Translations under genes and position numbers: made by a program
Notes under the pieces: model-generated
Databases searched by the model: none
Told to the model about the DNA's origin: nothing
The model's input: the letters and a program-made list of their open reading frames with translations, nothing else
Shown here: piece by piece, positions 7,043-15,059 of the stretch
Layout of the letters: each line of letters starts with the position of its first letter
Numbering within the stretch: the stretch's first letter is position 1
DNA from: a virus
IMG/VR virus record: IMGVR_UViG_3300046506_000475
Coordinates: 1-40,226 of that record
Strand: one strand, 5' to 3'
Length of the DNA stretch: 40,226 nt

Positions 7043-8082
7043 CTTTTACTGTTCAAGTCTATCTGTCGACTAATATGCATGTTAACCCGGGCGGCGATCC
7101 ATGACGCAGGGGTTTTCATATTGTCGATCTCACCTTGTGCTGCTTTCATGATTTTCTTCGCTCCCCATGTTTCATCATCTGCTATCTCAGGAAATGCGTC
7201 GATAATATCTTCGGCCGCTGAAATGTACCCTTGTGAATTGGTGTCTGAGCGTCGCTCAAACACCCAAGCATCATTTAAGGGGTAATCAATTCGAGCGATA
7301 AATCTCCCGCCGGAAGTTGTATATACTCTCGAGTGTATAGATCCATGGTCGCCATATATTACAGCCTCTCTGCCTATCGCGGCATGGAGTTTCGTCTCCA
7401 TGATGTCAATTACTCCGGTTTTTCCCTTGCTATTGACATCTATAAAAGGCATGACTGAGGATGGGAAGCTAGTTGATGCGACGCTTATGATTGCGCTATC
7501 TACTTCGTCCCTAATAGAGTTTATCAAGGTCACAGTTCCGGCAAGCGAAGCGTGAAGGGTATCTCTAATATAACCTGCATCAATTATTACAAGTGCATTA
7601 TCCGAAGAATCAAGCGCTGACAATGCCGCAATTACGTTGTTTGTCTGGTTGCTAAAACTACTAATCTTAAAAACAATTTTCCCGAGCCCGGCATTCTCAA
7701 AGGCGCGAGCCTGTCGGATCACCTGAGATATTTTTGAGTCATCAGTTATTTGAATTACTGGGATTATCGGGTGATCAATTTTGCTAACGAAATTCCTCCA
7801 GTTTTTAAAATCAGAATCTGGGTTTCTAAGCTCAAAGATATCCTTGGTTAGGTAGCTCGGGTCTGTAGTCAGATCCAAAGCAAAAGGCCTACCATTACAA
7901 GCTGAAATTACTTCTCTCAGGGATGTGACAGTATCAGTTTGTCGTGGCCAAACACCAAGAGTGAACAAAGGGATTACGGCATCTTTACATGAGTCAGAAA
8001 GCTCCCCGAAACCTTTTACTTCCGCTGGCCGGCTTCGCAGGTTTGGATAATAGGTGTAATCGTTAAAGTCAATTTTCATCAA
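7003..8082 (-). CDS. Beta-family protein
   Basis: A 359-residue protein of the beta family (PF14350, related to sce7725). The N-terminus shows the typical Y-x-P-x-L-R-x-R-x-x-E signature (YYPNLRSRPAEVKG) followed by IPLFTLGVWP. The middle alternates strands and helices (PIIPVIQITDD, IVFKISSF, ALVIIDAGYIRD), like a barrel. The tail is very acidic (SDEEDFDDFDF). Two adjacent ATG codons follow GAGGAT. Its start overlaps the end of the upstream TM gene by 14 bases, so both are on one message and probably coupled. Biochemical activity of the family is unknown to me; neighbourhood suggests it works with the nuclease-like and membrane proteins. Confidence 0.75.
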   Translation of the reverse strand: MMKIDFNDYTYYPNLRSRPAEVKGFGELSDSCKDAVIPLFTLGVWPRQTDTVTSLREVISACNGRPFALDLTTDPSYLTKDIFELRNPDSDFKNWRNFVSKIDHPIIPVIQITDDSKISQVIRQARAFENAGLGKIVFKISSFSNQTNNVIAALSALDSSDNALVIIDAGYIRDTLHASLAGTVTLINSIRDEVDSAIISVASTSFPSSVMPFIDVNSKGKTGVIDIMETKLHAAIGREAVIYGDHGSIHSRVYTTSGGRFIARIDYPLNDAWVFERRSDTNSQGYISAAEDIIDAFPEIADDETWGAKKIMKAAQGEIDNMKTPASWIAARVNMHISRQIDLNSKSQSDEEDFDDFDF

Positions 8083-8527
8083 TCATATCCTCAGATTCAA
8101 TCCTTTGCTCTTTGGGGGACTGCCCTGAAGCTTTTTTAGAGCCCGGGGTGGCGCGTTGCCGAGGTTTGACGGCACTCTTCGTAGCTGTAGCTATCACATA
8201 TGATCCGATTTCAGTAAGTCTGTCGTTTGCATATTCCAGTTCGCCAACTCTCGCCGCTAGTTCTATTGAATTTTGCGTCTGTTCAGCAGCGGTGTGGCTT
8301 AATACTCCATTTATCTCAATTAACTTGAAACAGAGCCGTGTTAGAAATGTGCCTATAAGAATTGCCGAAATCCATCCAGACAGACTTAACCATAAATTTC
8401 TCTCCCCAGAGTTTGAGTAGTAGACAGACAAAGCGATACCCGCGGCGCCCAAAAAAGTGCCAGCTACACCGTAGTAAAACCCTGCGAGCGAGACGCTATC
8501 GGAATGTGATTTTTTTTGATCTGCCAC
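8069..8527 (-). CDS. Two-TM protein with coiled coil
   Basis: A 152-residue protein with TM helices near 15-37 (FYYGVAGTFLGAAGIALSVY) and 45-68 (LWLSLSGWISAILIGTFLTR), a helical segment rich in Glu, Asn and Leu (TQNSIELAARVGELEYANDR) and a basic, Lys-rich tail. The GTG start has GGAGGG five bases upstream. It leads the beta-family gene in a two-gene operon. The layout, membrane hairpin plus cytoplasmic coiled coil beside a nuclease-like gene, is typical of effectors or sensors in anti-phage modules, but I recognise no named family. Confidence 0.6.
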   Translation of the reverse strand: MADQKKSHSDSVSLAGFYYGVAGTFLGAAGIALSVYYSNSGERNLWLSLSGWISAILIGTFLTRLCFKLIEINGVLSHTAAEQTQNSIELAARVGELEYANDRLTEIGSYVIATATKSAVKPRQRATPGSKKASGQSPKEQRIESEDMIDEN

Positions 8528-8568
8528 TGTGACCCTCCATGCTCCAAATCTCCATGAATTACAATCGG

Positions 8569-8784
8569 CTAAACTCTTCGCTCATTACGGTTTAATAGAA
8601 CTACGTGCAACGGCAACCTTGGCGAAATTAGCTTTTGTTGTCCGATAGGGGGCTGGACGCTTCTGGACTGCTGCTCCGCATCCATATAGCGCATCTTTTT
8701 TGAGCCAAAAGTCGACTTGAGCCGGTTTGTAGAGTCTTTAAGATCGTGACTATTGGCTGGGTTTACCGTGGGGTATGGCGTCAT
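8569..8784 (-). CDS. Doubtful 71-aa frame coupled to repressor
   Basis: A frame whose ATG overlaps the repressor stop codon as ATGA, so it could be translated by re-initiation. The product (starting MTPYPTVNPANSHDLKDSTN) is polar, with many basic residues, and I recognise nothing in it. There is no independent ribosome site. It fills most of the 253-base gap between the repressor and the TM gene, which otherwise holds nothing I can name. Confidence 0.25.
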   Translation of the reverse strand: MTPYPTVNPANSHDLKDSTNRLKSTFGSKKMRYMDAEQQSRSVQPPIGQQKLISPRLPLHVVLLNRNERRV

Positions 8785-9641
8785 ACCGGTTGTCCGTTCC
8801 ATACATACAGCACCCGGGCCAGGATGTGGGTGTCATCCACTCGGATGTCCTCAGCGTCATGGTGCTTGTTGTCCGAGATCATCTTGAAGCGGTCCTTGCC
8901 TTTCTTCTGCAGCCGCTTCACGTAGAGCATGTCGTCATGGGAGAAGAGGTAGATACCGTCACCCATGAACTCCCGAATAGTAATATCCACCAGCAGCGGG
9001 TCACGATCCTTGATCGTTGGCGCCATCGACTGACCCCACCCGGTAATCATTTTTAGGTGAAAGTGTTCTTTGAAGGTGAGACCGAGGTCGCGTAGATGCT
9101 TTGGGCTGACTCTGATGTCCTGGAGCATTTCCGGGTATTCATGAGGGATCTGCCCACCGCCCATCGCTGCGCGCACGTCGTAGTGGGCAATCCAAACCTC
9201 GTCGCCTATCTGACCTGGGCGAGAAAATTCAACCGGAACCATATTACCTAAATCGCTTTGCTCCGCAGCTGCAAGGAGGCTTGCGCGAGCGGCATCTGAA
9301 AGACCTTTCCCTTTTGCTGCGAGCATCTGCCGAACCATTTCCGATGCTGAAAGGCCGGCGTCTTGATGATCAATACTCGTCAGTCCAGCAATCTCAACTG
9401 CGAGCCGCTTACTGAAACGTTCAACGGGGACCCCCAGTAGCCTGGATAGGACGGCTGCGAATTTCGCGTTGAGCGGATTCGTTCCGTTTAAATACATGGC
9501 TACCGCCGCGGCCGATATATCAGCCGCCTCAGCCAAGCTGGCCTGAGTTAGGCCCAGCGCATTCTTCTTTGAGACGAACAGGGCTTTCGCCGCTTCACAC
9601 TCAGCTTTGAGTTCCGGGGACAGCTCTTTCTTTTTGGTCAT
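8781..9641 (-). CDS. cI: CI-like repressor, S24 protease type
   Basis: Master lysogeny repressor of 286 residues. An N-terminal XRE helix-turn-helix lies near 28-60 (LGLTQASLAEAADISAAAVA), a linker follows to about 150, then a LexA/UmuD-type S24 domain with Ser205 (GWGQSMAPTI) and Lys242 (LYVKRL) as the catalytic pair. RecA-stimulated self-cleavage, probably near AAMGGG (158-163), would inactivate it. It faces Cro across three operators, and matching operators lie at 5674-5709. The ribosome site is weak and the first operator sits within ten bases of the ATG, which suggests autoregulation. Confidence 0.93.
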   Translation of the reverse strand: MTKKKELSPELKAECEAAKALFVSKKNALGLTQASLAEAADISAAAVAMYLNGTNPLNAKFAAVLSRLLGVPVERFSKRLAVEIAGLTSIDHQDAGLSASEMVRQMLAAKGKGLSDAARASLLAAAEQSDLGNMVPVEFSRPGQIGDEVWIAHYDVRAAMGGGQIPHEYPEMLQDIRVSPKHLRDLGLTFKEHFHLKMITGWGQSMAPTIKDRDPLLVDITIREFMGDGIYLFSHDDMLYVKRLQKKGKDRFKMISDNKHHDAEDIRVDDTHILARVLYVWNGQPV

Positions 9642-9650
9642 TTGTGAAAT

Positions 9651-9712
9651 TTAACCGGTGGTTAAGTTATTTGCGCTAACCGCCGGTATTGCCTGAAAAC
9701 TAACCGCCGGTT
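9651..9712. promoter_or_regulatory. OR-like operators (three sites)
   Basis: Three copies of the 11-bp operator: AACCGGTGGTT (9653-9663), AACCGCCGGTA (9678-9688) and AACCGCCGGTT (9702-9712, perfect). Centres are 25 and 24 bases apart. The rightmost copy is identical to the perfect copy in the OL-like pair. They fill the repressor-cro gap. Confidence 0.9.
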
Positions 9713-9717
9713 AATAT
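9689..9717 (+). promoter_or_regulatory. Rightward early promoter PR
   Basis: TTGCCT (9689-9694), 17-base spacer, TAATAT (9712-9717). The third operator lies in the spacer and the second abuts the -35. The predicted start near 9724 lies after the ATG at 9721, so that ATG cannot be the cro start unless a promoter further upstream is used. Confidence 0.7.
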
Positions 9718-9750
9718 TGCATGCACACATCATCCTTGTTGGGCCAAGAA

Positions 9751-9951
9751 ATGAAGAAGACGCCGTTACCCGAGTTGGTAGGGAGGATCGGGCAGACCGC
9801 TGTCGCCAAGGCACTCGGCGTCAGCTCTCCTGCCATCTCAAAAGCACTTCGAGCCCAAAGAGATATTCAGGTTCAAGAGCACCCGGACGGCACATTAACC
9901 GCTGAAGAGGTACGACCGTTTCCATCGCAAAGCAGCGCTCTGGTGGGGTGA
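9751..9951 (+). CDS. cro: Cro-like repressor
   Basis: A 66-residue DNA-binding protein with a lambda-Cro-type helix-turn-helix (IGQTAVAKALGVSSPAISKA, about residues 13-32) followed by a beta hairpin (IQVQEHPDGTLTAEEVRPFP). It should bind the same operators as CI and favour the lytic cycle. I chose the ATG at 9751 because the predicted PR start point lies near 9724; the frame is open to an ATG at 9721. The ribosome site is weak. First gene of the rightward early operon. Confidence 0.8.
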   Translation: MKKTPLPELVGRIGQTAVAKALGVSSPAISKALRAQRDIQVQEHPDGTLTAEEVRPFPSQSSALVG

Positions 9952-10028
9952 ATTTTCCCTTAGTCCAGATCCCGAGGAAAGTGATTTGGATTAGCTGTTG
10001 ATTCATCCAGTCCCCAAATCGCAGACAT

Positions 10029-10053
10029 AAAAAAACCGCCTGGCAGGGCGGTT
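10029..10053 (-). terminator. Hairpin with T-run on minus strand
   Basis: AACCGCC, five-base loop, GGCGGTT, flanked on the left by seven A residues, which form a U-run only in a minus-strand transcript. No minus-strand gene near here needs it; it may stop leftward read-through toward PR, or act as an RNA element in the early message. Confidence 0.5.
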
Positions 10054-10080
10054 CAGTACAGCTTCATAACGAGGTGAATA

Positions 10081-10305
10081 ATGATCAATAACGGCCACGC
10101 CGTCAACAGCTCGGGCGATGTCGCGACACTGTCCGGCGATTCCGAAAAGGTGTCTCGACACCTAGTTGCAAATCAATCCGCCGCGATGAAGGCCGCTCTC
10201 ATGATTAGCGGCCAATACTCGCATGCCTCCAAGTCTAAATTTCGCCAAGCATGCCTCAATCATTTGAAGGCGTCCTTAGCTTCTGCCCAGGATGTCCCCG
10301 CATGA
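10081..10305 (+). CDS. Hypothetical early protein (74 aa)
   Basis: Unrecognised 74-residue protein in the place that cII holds in lambdoid phages. The second half is helical and basic (MKAALMISGQYSHASKSKFR, then QACLNHLKASL). GAGGTG precedes the ATG at good spacing. I see no clear helix-turn-helix, so a CII role is only positional. Its stop overlaps the start of the next gene as ATGA. Confidence 0.7.
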   Translation: MINNGHAVNSSGDVATLSGDSEKVSRHLVANQSAAMKAALMISGQYSHASKSKFRQACLNHLKASLASAQDVPA

Positions 10306-11009
10306 GTACGATCATCATGAGCCTGTGCTGGCCGTTGCAAGGCATGAGCGGCCCGCAAAAGGCTGTACTGATTTCGCTGGCCGATAATGCAAACGACGAG
10401 GGTGTCTGCTGGCCTTCGGTCGCTCGCATCTCTGAGCGGACATGCCTCGCAGAAAGGACTGTTCAGGCCGCTATAAAGTGGCTGGGTCAAGTGGGCATTT
10501 TGTCTGTCCGGGAACGGATGGGGCGTTCGACGATTTACACCCTAACCCCCGCATCTTATGCACCCCCGCAGGCGGCGCACCCCGCAGCAGATGCACCACC
10601 ACCCCCGCAGCTCACAGCGCAAACCCCCGCAGCAGCCGCACCCAGAACCGTAATAGAACCATCAGGTGAACCAACACCTCTCGTCGGCGGTGAGCAACCA
10701 GCGAAAATTTCGAAACCGAAATGCCCGACCCAAGCAATCGTCGATTTGTTCAACTCGACGATCCCGGAGTTTCCTCGGGTCATGTTGTTGACCAAGGATC
10801 GGATCGCCAAGGTCAGCGCACTTTGGAACGAAAGCGATGTTCATCAGGATCTCAGTTTCTGGGCCGAGTACTTCGCCTTGGTGCGCACCAGCGACTTTCT
10901 GATGGGTAAGGTTTCGACCGCTGGCGGCAATCCCTTCCGCTGCAACTTCGATTGGCTGATTGCCCCGAGCAACTTCGTGAAGGTCGTTGAGGGTAATTAC
11001 AATGCGTGA
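10302..11009 (+). CDS. O-like replication initiator
   Basis: Origin-binding protein of 235 residues. A winged-helix domain near residues 14-75 (MSGPQKAVLISLADNANDEG, CWPSVARISERTCLAERTVQ) matches the N-terminus of phage replication proteins of the O type. A Pro/Ala-rich linker follows (about 80-125), then a C-terminal domain (FWAEYFALVRTSDFLMGKVS, then FDWLIAPSNFVKVVEGNYN) typical of initiators that load a helicase. The linker DNA carries iteron-like repeats. Start ATG overlaps the previous stop (ATGA). It overlaps the helicase gene by eight bases. Confidence 0.8.
   Translation: MSTIIMSLCWPLQGMSGPQKAVLISLADNANDEGVCWPSVARISERTCLAERTVQAAIKWLGQVGILSVRERMGRSTIYTLTPASYAPPQAAHPAADAPPPPQLTAQTPAAAAPRTVIEPSGEPTPLVGGEQPAKISKPKCPTQAIVDLFNSTIPEFPRVMLLTKDRIAKVSALWNESDVHQDLSFWAEYFALVRTSDFLMGKVSTAGGNPFRCNFDWLIAPSNFVKVVEGNYNA
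10544..10631. repeat. Iteron-like repeats, candidate origin
   Basis: Five copies of ACCCCCGCA or a one-base-shorter form start at 10545, 10562, 10579, 10601 and 10623, spaced 17, 17, 22 and 22 bases. They lie inside the initiator gene, as lambda's origin iterons lie inside O. The alternative is that they only reflect the Pro/Ala coding of the linker. Confidence 0.5.
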
Positions 11010-12369
11010 TCCATACAGCCTTGAAGCCGAGCACGGTGTGCTGGGGGCGATGTTCCTGCGCCCTGAGCTGATCGACGTACTGGCCGCCGACCTGGTACCC
11101 GAGGACTTTTACTACGAGGACAACGCCGAGCTGTATCGGGGGATTTTGGCCTTGCACGGTGATGGTCATCCCGTCGACATCGTGACGGTCGGGGTTTATG
11201 TGGGTGATCTGCCAGGTGGTGCGAGTTCGTTTGCCTACGCCGCAGAAATTGCCCGCAATACGCCGAGTGTTGCAAACGCCGCTTCCTACGCCGCGACTGT
11301 TCGTGAGCGAAGCCTGGATAGGTCGATCATCGAACTGAGCGTGCGGATCAACGACATCGCCTACGGTGACCAGCCAGCAGCTGACAAGGTCGCGGCGGTA
11401 CAGGCTGAGTCCCACGCAATTGACAGCCAATCGGCGACATCTGAAGTGGTCAAGGCTGAGGACTTTCTCAACGACTACATTGAGGTGCTGCAGGCCCGGG
11501 CTGATCGTGGTGACGAAATTGACGGCCTGTCCACGGGCATTCCTGATTTGGACGAGAAGCTGCAAGGGCTCAAGCCAGGCCAGCTGATCGTGATTGCTGG
11601 CCGCCCGGCCATGGGCAAAACCACGCTCGCCATGAATATCGCGTCTCACGCGGCTATCCGTGATGGCAAAAGCGTGATGGCGTTCAGCCTGGAAATGGAT
11701 AACACGGGCCTGATGGATCGCTTCATGGCATCCGAAGGGCGTGTGCCGTTGCAATTGATCAAAAATGGCAAGGCTCCAAACACCCATGGCGCCGAGCTGA
11801 TGAGTGCCGCCGGTAAGCTCAAGAAATCGAACCTGTTCCTGTCGGATCGCGCGTCGATGTCGATGAATCGGCTGCGCTCGGCCGCTCGCCGCCATAAGCG
11901 TCGATATGGCTTGGACCTCATTGTCATCGACTACCTGCAATTGGTGGAGTCCGACTCGCGCACGTCCAGCCGTGAGCAAGAAGTCAGCCACATGACGCGC
12001 ACCGCGAAGCTTATGGCTCGCGAGCTGGGCGTCCCGGTGATTCTGCTCAGCCAGCTCTCCCGCAAATGCGAAGAACGTCCTAACAAACGCCCGCTTTGTT
12101 CTGACCTGCGCGAATCCGGCGCCATTGAGCAGGACGCCGACATCATCCTGTTCGTGTACCGCGATGAGGTCTACCACGAACACTCCGACGCCAAAGGCAT
12201 TGCCGAAATCATTATCGGCAAGGGCCGTGACATTGCCGGCGGCACCGTACGTGCCGCTTTCCTCGGTCAGTACAGCCGGTTCGAGCAATTGGCAGCTGGT
12301 TGGGTAGAGCCCGCCAAGCCCGAAAAGGTCAGCAGCCTGGCGGGTCGTTACAGAAAGGAAAACAACTGA
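11002..12369 (+). CDS. dnaB: Replicative DNA helicase
   Basis: DnaB-family hexameric helicase of 455 residues, nearly the full length of the bacterial enzyme. The N-terminal domain (SLEAEHGVLGAMFLRPELID) is followed by a RecA-like ATPase with Walker A GRPAMGKTT (200-208), Walker B LDLIVIDYLQL, and the later motifs LSQLSRKCEERPNKRPLCSD and LRESGAIEQDADIILFVYRD. GAGGG precedes the ATG; the start overlaps the initiator gene. Carrying its own helicase means the phage need not capture the host enzyme. The C-terminus is rich in Lys and Arg. Confidence 0.96.
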   Translation: MRDPYSLEAEHGVLGAMFLRPELIDVLAADLVPEDFYYEDNAELYRGILALHGDGHPVDIVTVGVYVGDLPGGASSFAYAAEIARNTPSVANAASYAATVRERSLDRSIIELSVRINDIAYGDQPAADKVAAVQAESHAIDSQSATSEVVKAEDFLNDYIEVLQARADRGDEIDGLSTGIPDLDEKLQGLKPGQLIVIAGRPAMGKTTLAMNIASHAAIRDGKSVMAFSLEMDNTGLMDRFMASEGRVPLQLIKNGKAPNTHGAELMSAAGKLKKSNLFLSDRASMSMNRLRSAARRHKRRYGLDLIVIDYLQLVESDSRTSSREQEVSHMTRTAKLMARELGVPVILLSQLSRKCEERPNKRPLCSDLRESGAIEQDADIILFVYRDEVYHEHSDAKGIAEIIIGKGRDIAGGTVRAAFLGQYSRFEQLAAGWVEPAKPEKVSSLAGRYRKENN

Positions 12370-12578
12370 TGGTACCGATTCGCCTGGCCGTACCGGTCCC
12401 GGCTAATTACCGCTACGCGGTGCATTGCTGCGGCTTCAAGTTGGACATGGATGTATTGCCTGACCATGCGGTGGCTTTGTTCGCTGATGAGGCCATGGCC
12501 AAGCGCTACGGCGATTGGATGTGGCCGACAACATTCGAGGTCGTTGACCTTTTGGCCCCGAAGGAGGGCATTGCTTGA
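12369..12578 (+). CDS. Hypothetical protein (69 aa)
   Basis: Small 69-residue protein with no family I recognise. It starts MVPIRLAVPVPANYRYAVHC and contains an ADEAMAKRYGDWMWPTTFEV segment. The ATG shares a base with the helicase stop, and AAAGGA lies upstream. Its own stop overlaps the TTG of the recombinase gene. Tight packing shows it belongs to the replication operon. Confidence 0.65.
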   Translation: MVPIRLAVPVPANYRYAVHCCGFKLDMDVLPDHAVALFADEAMAKRYGDWMWPTTFEVVDLLAPKEGIA

Positions 12579-13903
12579 ACACCAAAATCAAAACCCTGAC
12601 GGTAAAACTGTCAGATGCCGAGATCGTGCGCAATGCCAAGCTTGAGCACGTGCGTGACCTGCGGGATGCGAGCCACCCGGCTTTACACTTCCGGTACTTG
12701 ACGAACCGCACTCGCGGCTCCTGGTACTTTCTTCACAAGCGCCAATGGCATCTTATCGGGCACTTCCCAGACCTGAGCAGTAAGCAGGTGGTCGCGGCGC
12801 TGCCGGCGGTGCGCCTTCGTGTGGCGGCTGACGGCGCGGCCAGTGTCTCGGGCTGGGTGGCCGTTGGCGAGCTGCTCGACTGGTTCGGTGAGCGCATGGC
12901 GAAGTCGCGCTCGCTGGGCGGCAAGCGTCGGTCAGCCATCAAATCGGCGATCGGCTGCCAACTCAAGCCGCGCCTGGATGATTTGCTGATCAGCGACGTA
13001 AACGCCCAGACCTTGGACAAGCTGCTGATGTGGCCGGCACAGGCAGAACTGTCGCTGTCGTATGTGCAACAGCTGTTTCGCCTTGTCGTCATGGCCTTCC
13101 GTCAGGCGCGCAAGCTCGACCTGATCCCCGTCAATCCAGTGGCAGAACTCAAATTCAGCCAGTTCACCACCGCGCGCATCCAACCCAAGCCCGCCCGCCT
13201 GCGCGATGTCCAACTGACGGATTTGGTGACATTGCTCGCCGACCGTTTCGACAGCGCACCAGGTGACGCCATGCTGGCCTTGATGATGCTGTGCCACGGC
13301 ACCCGGATCGGTGAAACCCGACAGGCGCGTTGGGCTGACATTGCACTGCCGGAGCGCGAGTGGTTCCTGCCGGCCGAGCACACCAAGACCAAGACCGAGC
13401 TGCGCGTGCCGCTGACCGATCAGGTGTGCGGGCTGCTGCGTCGTTACCGTGGCCGCCAGGCCGCCCAGGGATATGAGGGGGCTTTTCTGTTCCCGTCACG
13501 CCGTGGCAAGCCGCTGAGCGATAACCAGGCGAGCGCCGTGTTTACTCGGTTGGGGCAGGGCGCCTGGACCAGTCATGACCTGCGCAAGGTGGCTCGTACG
13601 GCCTGGACTGACCTTGGCGTTGACGGCCATATCGGCGAGATGCTGCTCAACCACTCGCTGGGTAAGATCGCCTCCACCTACATCAACACGCAGGCCAAAG
13701 AGCAGCGCCGACTGGCTCTGGTGAAGTGGCACGACTGGTTAGATGAACGTGGCTTTAAGGCGATTCACAAGCAGACAGGCGCTAGATATGAAGATTCGCA
13801 AAACCTCGTAGACGCATTGAACGGCGGGGCCTGCGAGCCAGAACCACAATTTGTTAAGGGCGAGGTTTTAAAACATGCAGAAAGGGCAGAGGGCTGGATT
13901 TAA
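12575..13903 (+). CDS. Second tyrosine recombinase
   Basis: A 442-residue tyrosine recombinase within the replication operon, distinct from the integrase. Catalytic residues are all visible: Arg244 (GTRIGETR), Lys271 or Lys273 (TKTKTE), His334 and Arg337 (SHDLRK), His360 (LLNHS) and Tyr369 (STYIN). The N-terminal third has an arm-like beta domain (HFRYLTNRTRGSWYFLHKRQ). The TTG start has AAGGAGG at seven bases and overlaps the previous stop. An integrase here, far from the attachment site, may resolve multimers or act at a second site. The C-terminal tail overlaps the next gene by 29 bases. Confidence 0.9.
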   Translation: MNTKIKTLTVKLSDAEIVRNAKLEHVRDLRDASHPALHFRYLTNRTRGSWYFLHKRQWHLIGHFPDLSSKQVVAALPAVRLRVAADGAASVSGWVAVGELLDWFGERMAKSRSLGGKRRSAIKSAIGCQLKPRLDDLLISDVNAQTLDKLLMWPAQAELSLSYVQQLFRLVVMAFRQARKLDLIPVNPVAELKFSQFTTARIQPKPARLRDVQLTDLVTLLADRFDSAPGDAMLALMMLCHGTRIGETRQARWADIALPEREWFLPAEHTKTKTELRVPLTDQVCGLLRRYRGRQAAQGYEGAFLFPSRRGKPLSDNQASAVFTRLGQGAWTSHDLRKVARTAWTDLGVDGHIGEMLLNHSLGKIASTYINTQAKEQRRLALVKWHDWLDERGFKAIHKQTGARYEDSQNLVDALNGGACEPEPQFVKGEVLKHAERAEGWI

Positions 13904-14195
13904 GCAGGAGCGGATCGAGCTAGAATCTTGCTCGATCTGCAGGGAGAAGGCGGTGGTTAGTGGGATGTTTTATGAGCGGGTTTGCACGGATTGCAACGCC
14001 TCAGGTTGGGTTGTTGCGGGGACCAAGTTGGTGCTTTCTTCGGGCGAATTGGTTACGCAGTTGAGCTTCAAGTTGCAGAAGGCACATCGGGAAATTTTAG
14101 CTTTGAAAGGCGTGTCTCGGATGGGCGAGCCTCAGAGTCAGTATGAACAATCGAACCGCCTGGGGGCAGGCGGCACTAACTACACAGGGGACTGA
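13875..14195 (+). CDS. Small zinc-ribbon protein
   Basis: A 106-residue protein with two Cys pairs (Cys19/Cys22 in CSIC, Cys37/Cys40 in CTDC), spaced as in a zinc ribbon, followed by a helical region. GAGG lies upstream of the ATG. It overlaps the recombinase end and is followed three bases later by the next gene. Zinc-binding of this kind is common in phage early regulators, but I do not recognise the family. Confidence 0.7.
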   Translation: MQKGQRAGFKQERIELESCSICREKAVVSGMFYERVCTDCNASGWVVAGTKLVLSSGELVTQLSFKLQKAHREILALKGVSRMGEPQSQYEQSNRLGAGGTNYTGD

Positions 14196-14198
14196 CCG

Positions 14199-14894
14199 AT
14201 GATCTATCAAAGCGTACTTGGCGGCGTCGTTTCGGCCCTCGCGGCAGAGTCAATCGACAACACCAGCAAACAGGCATGGCAAAAGCTGTACAGCCCGCAC
14301 GAAGAGCAGCAGCGCGACCTTCGGTCGCTGTTCGGCGCGGTGCCGGGTGAATCAATCGACCGCACTCAGGCAGACTGCTGGATTGCAGCTCGACTGCACC
14401 ATGGGCTTGAGAAGCATCACATGGACGCTCTTGTCGCAAAATACAGCACCGACAAAGGCAAAAAGATCCAGGCGATCGCTGACCTTCGCCTGCGCATCCG
14501 GTCTCCGGCACCGATGCTATTCGTCTATAAGGCTGTTACGGCTTGGGCAATTCCAAAGCTCAAAGGCGCCGAGCGAAAACCCCCTCAAGCGATCACCATA
14601 ACCGTTCCCTTGGATGTACCAGATTGGCGTCGTGAGTCGATGATTGCGTCAGCGGTCGCGGCGGAGCGTGCCGCAAAGAAGCGGCTTGATTCCCCTGCAG
14701 CTTCTATGATTATCCTTCCCAAGAGCTTCTATGATATGAGCACTTGGGATCTGGAAGGACGTCCTGAGTCTACTCGCCGGGAGTGGCGCCGTAATATCCA
14801 TGGTGCCTTGAATACGTGGGTCAATGAGGCCCTTTGTGTTGCAGGCGAAATCTTCGAGTACGAAGGCTTGATTATTTCTGGTGCTGCGGCATGA
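14199..14894 (+). CDS. Possible late regulator (231 aa)
   Basis: Last gene of the early operon, the position of Q-type antiterminators. The 231-residue protein is mainly helical with many Arg/Lys and Trp (DCWIAARLHHGLEKHHMDAL, then STRREWRRNIHGALNTWVNE). I see no Cys pairs or clear named domain, so calling it a late antiterminator rests on position and on the terminators that interrupt the late operon. AGGGG precedes the ATG. The 165-base gap 14895-15059 downstream has no gene and may hold a promoter. Confidence 0.55.
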   Translation: MIYQSVLGGVVSALAAESIDNTSKQAWQKLYSPHEEQQRDLRSLFGAVPGESIDRTQADCWIAARLHHGLEKHHMDALVAKYSTDKGKKIQAIADLRLRIRSPAPMLFVYKAVTAWAIPKLKGAERKPPQAITITVPLDVPDWRRESMIASAVAAERAAKKRLDSPAASMIILPKSFYDMSTWDLEGRPESTRREWRRNIHGALNTWVNEALCVAGEIFEYEGLIISGAAA

Positions 14895-15059
14895 TTGCGT
14901 ATTGACATCCATTCAGCGGTCCATCAGTATTTATTTCATAATGTCATTTCTGCGTTTGAAGGATTTGTTGGGTGTGCGCCTGGCAAATCCTGACTATCCA
15001 TTTTTCAATTTGGCACGTGTTTAGTTCGAGCCGAAAATTTTTGTTGCACAAGGATGTTG

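Noticed and set aside
9721-9750. Upstream ATG as the cro start
   Set aside because: The predicted PR start point is near 9724, so this codon would not be in the message.
10852-12288. 478-codon minus-strand frame
   Set aside because: Shadow of the helicase gene on the opposite strand; high GC keeps it open and the product resembles nothing.
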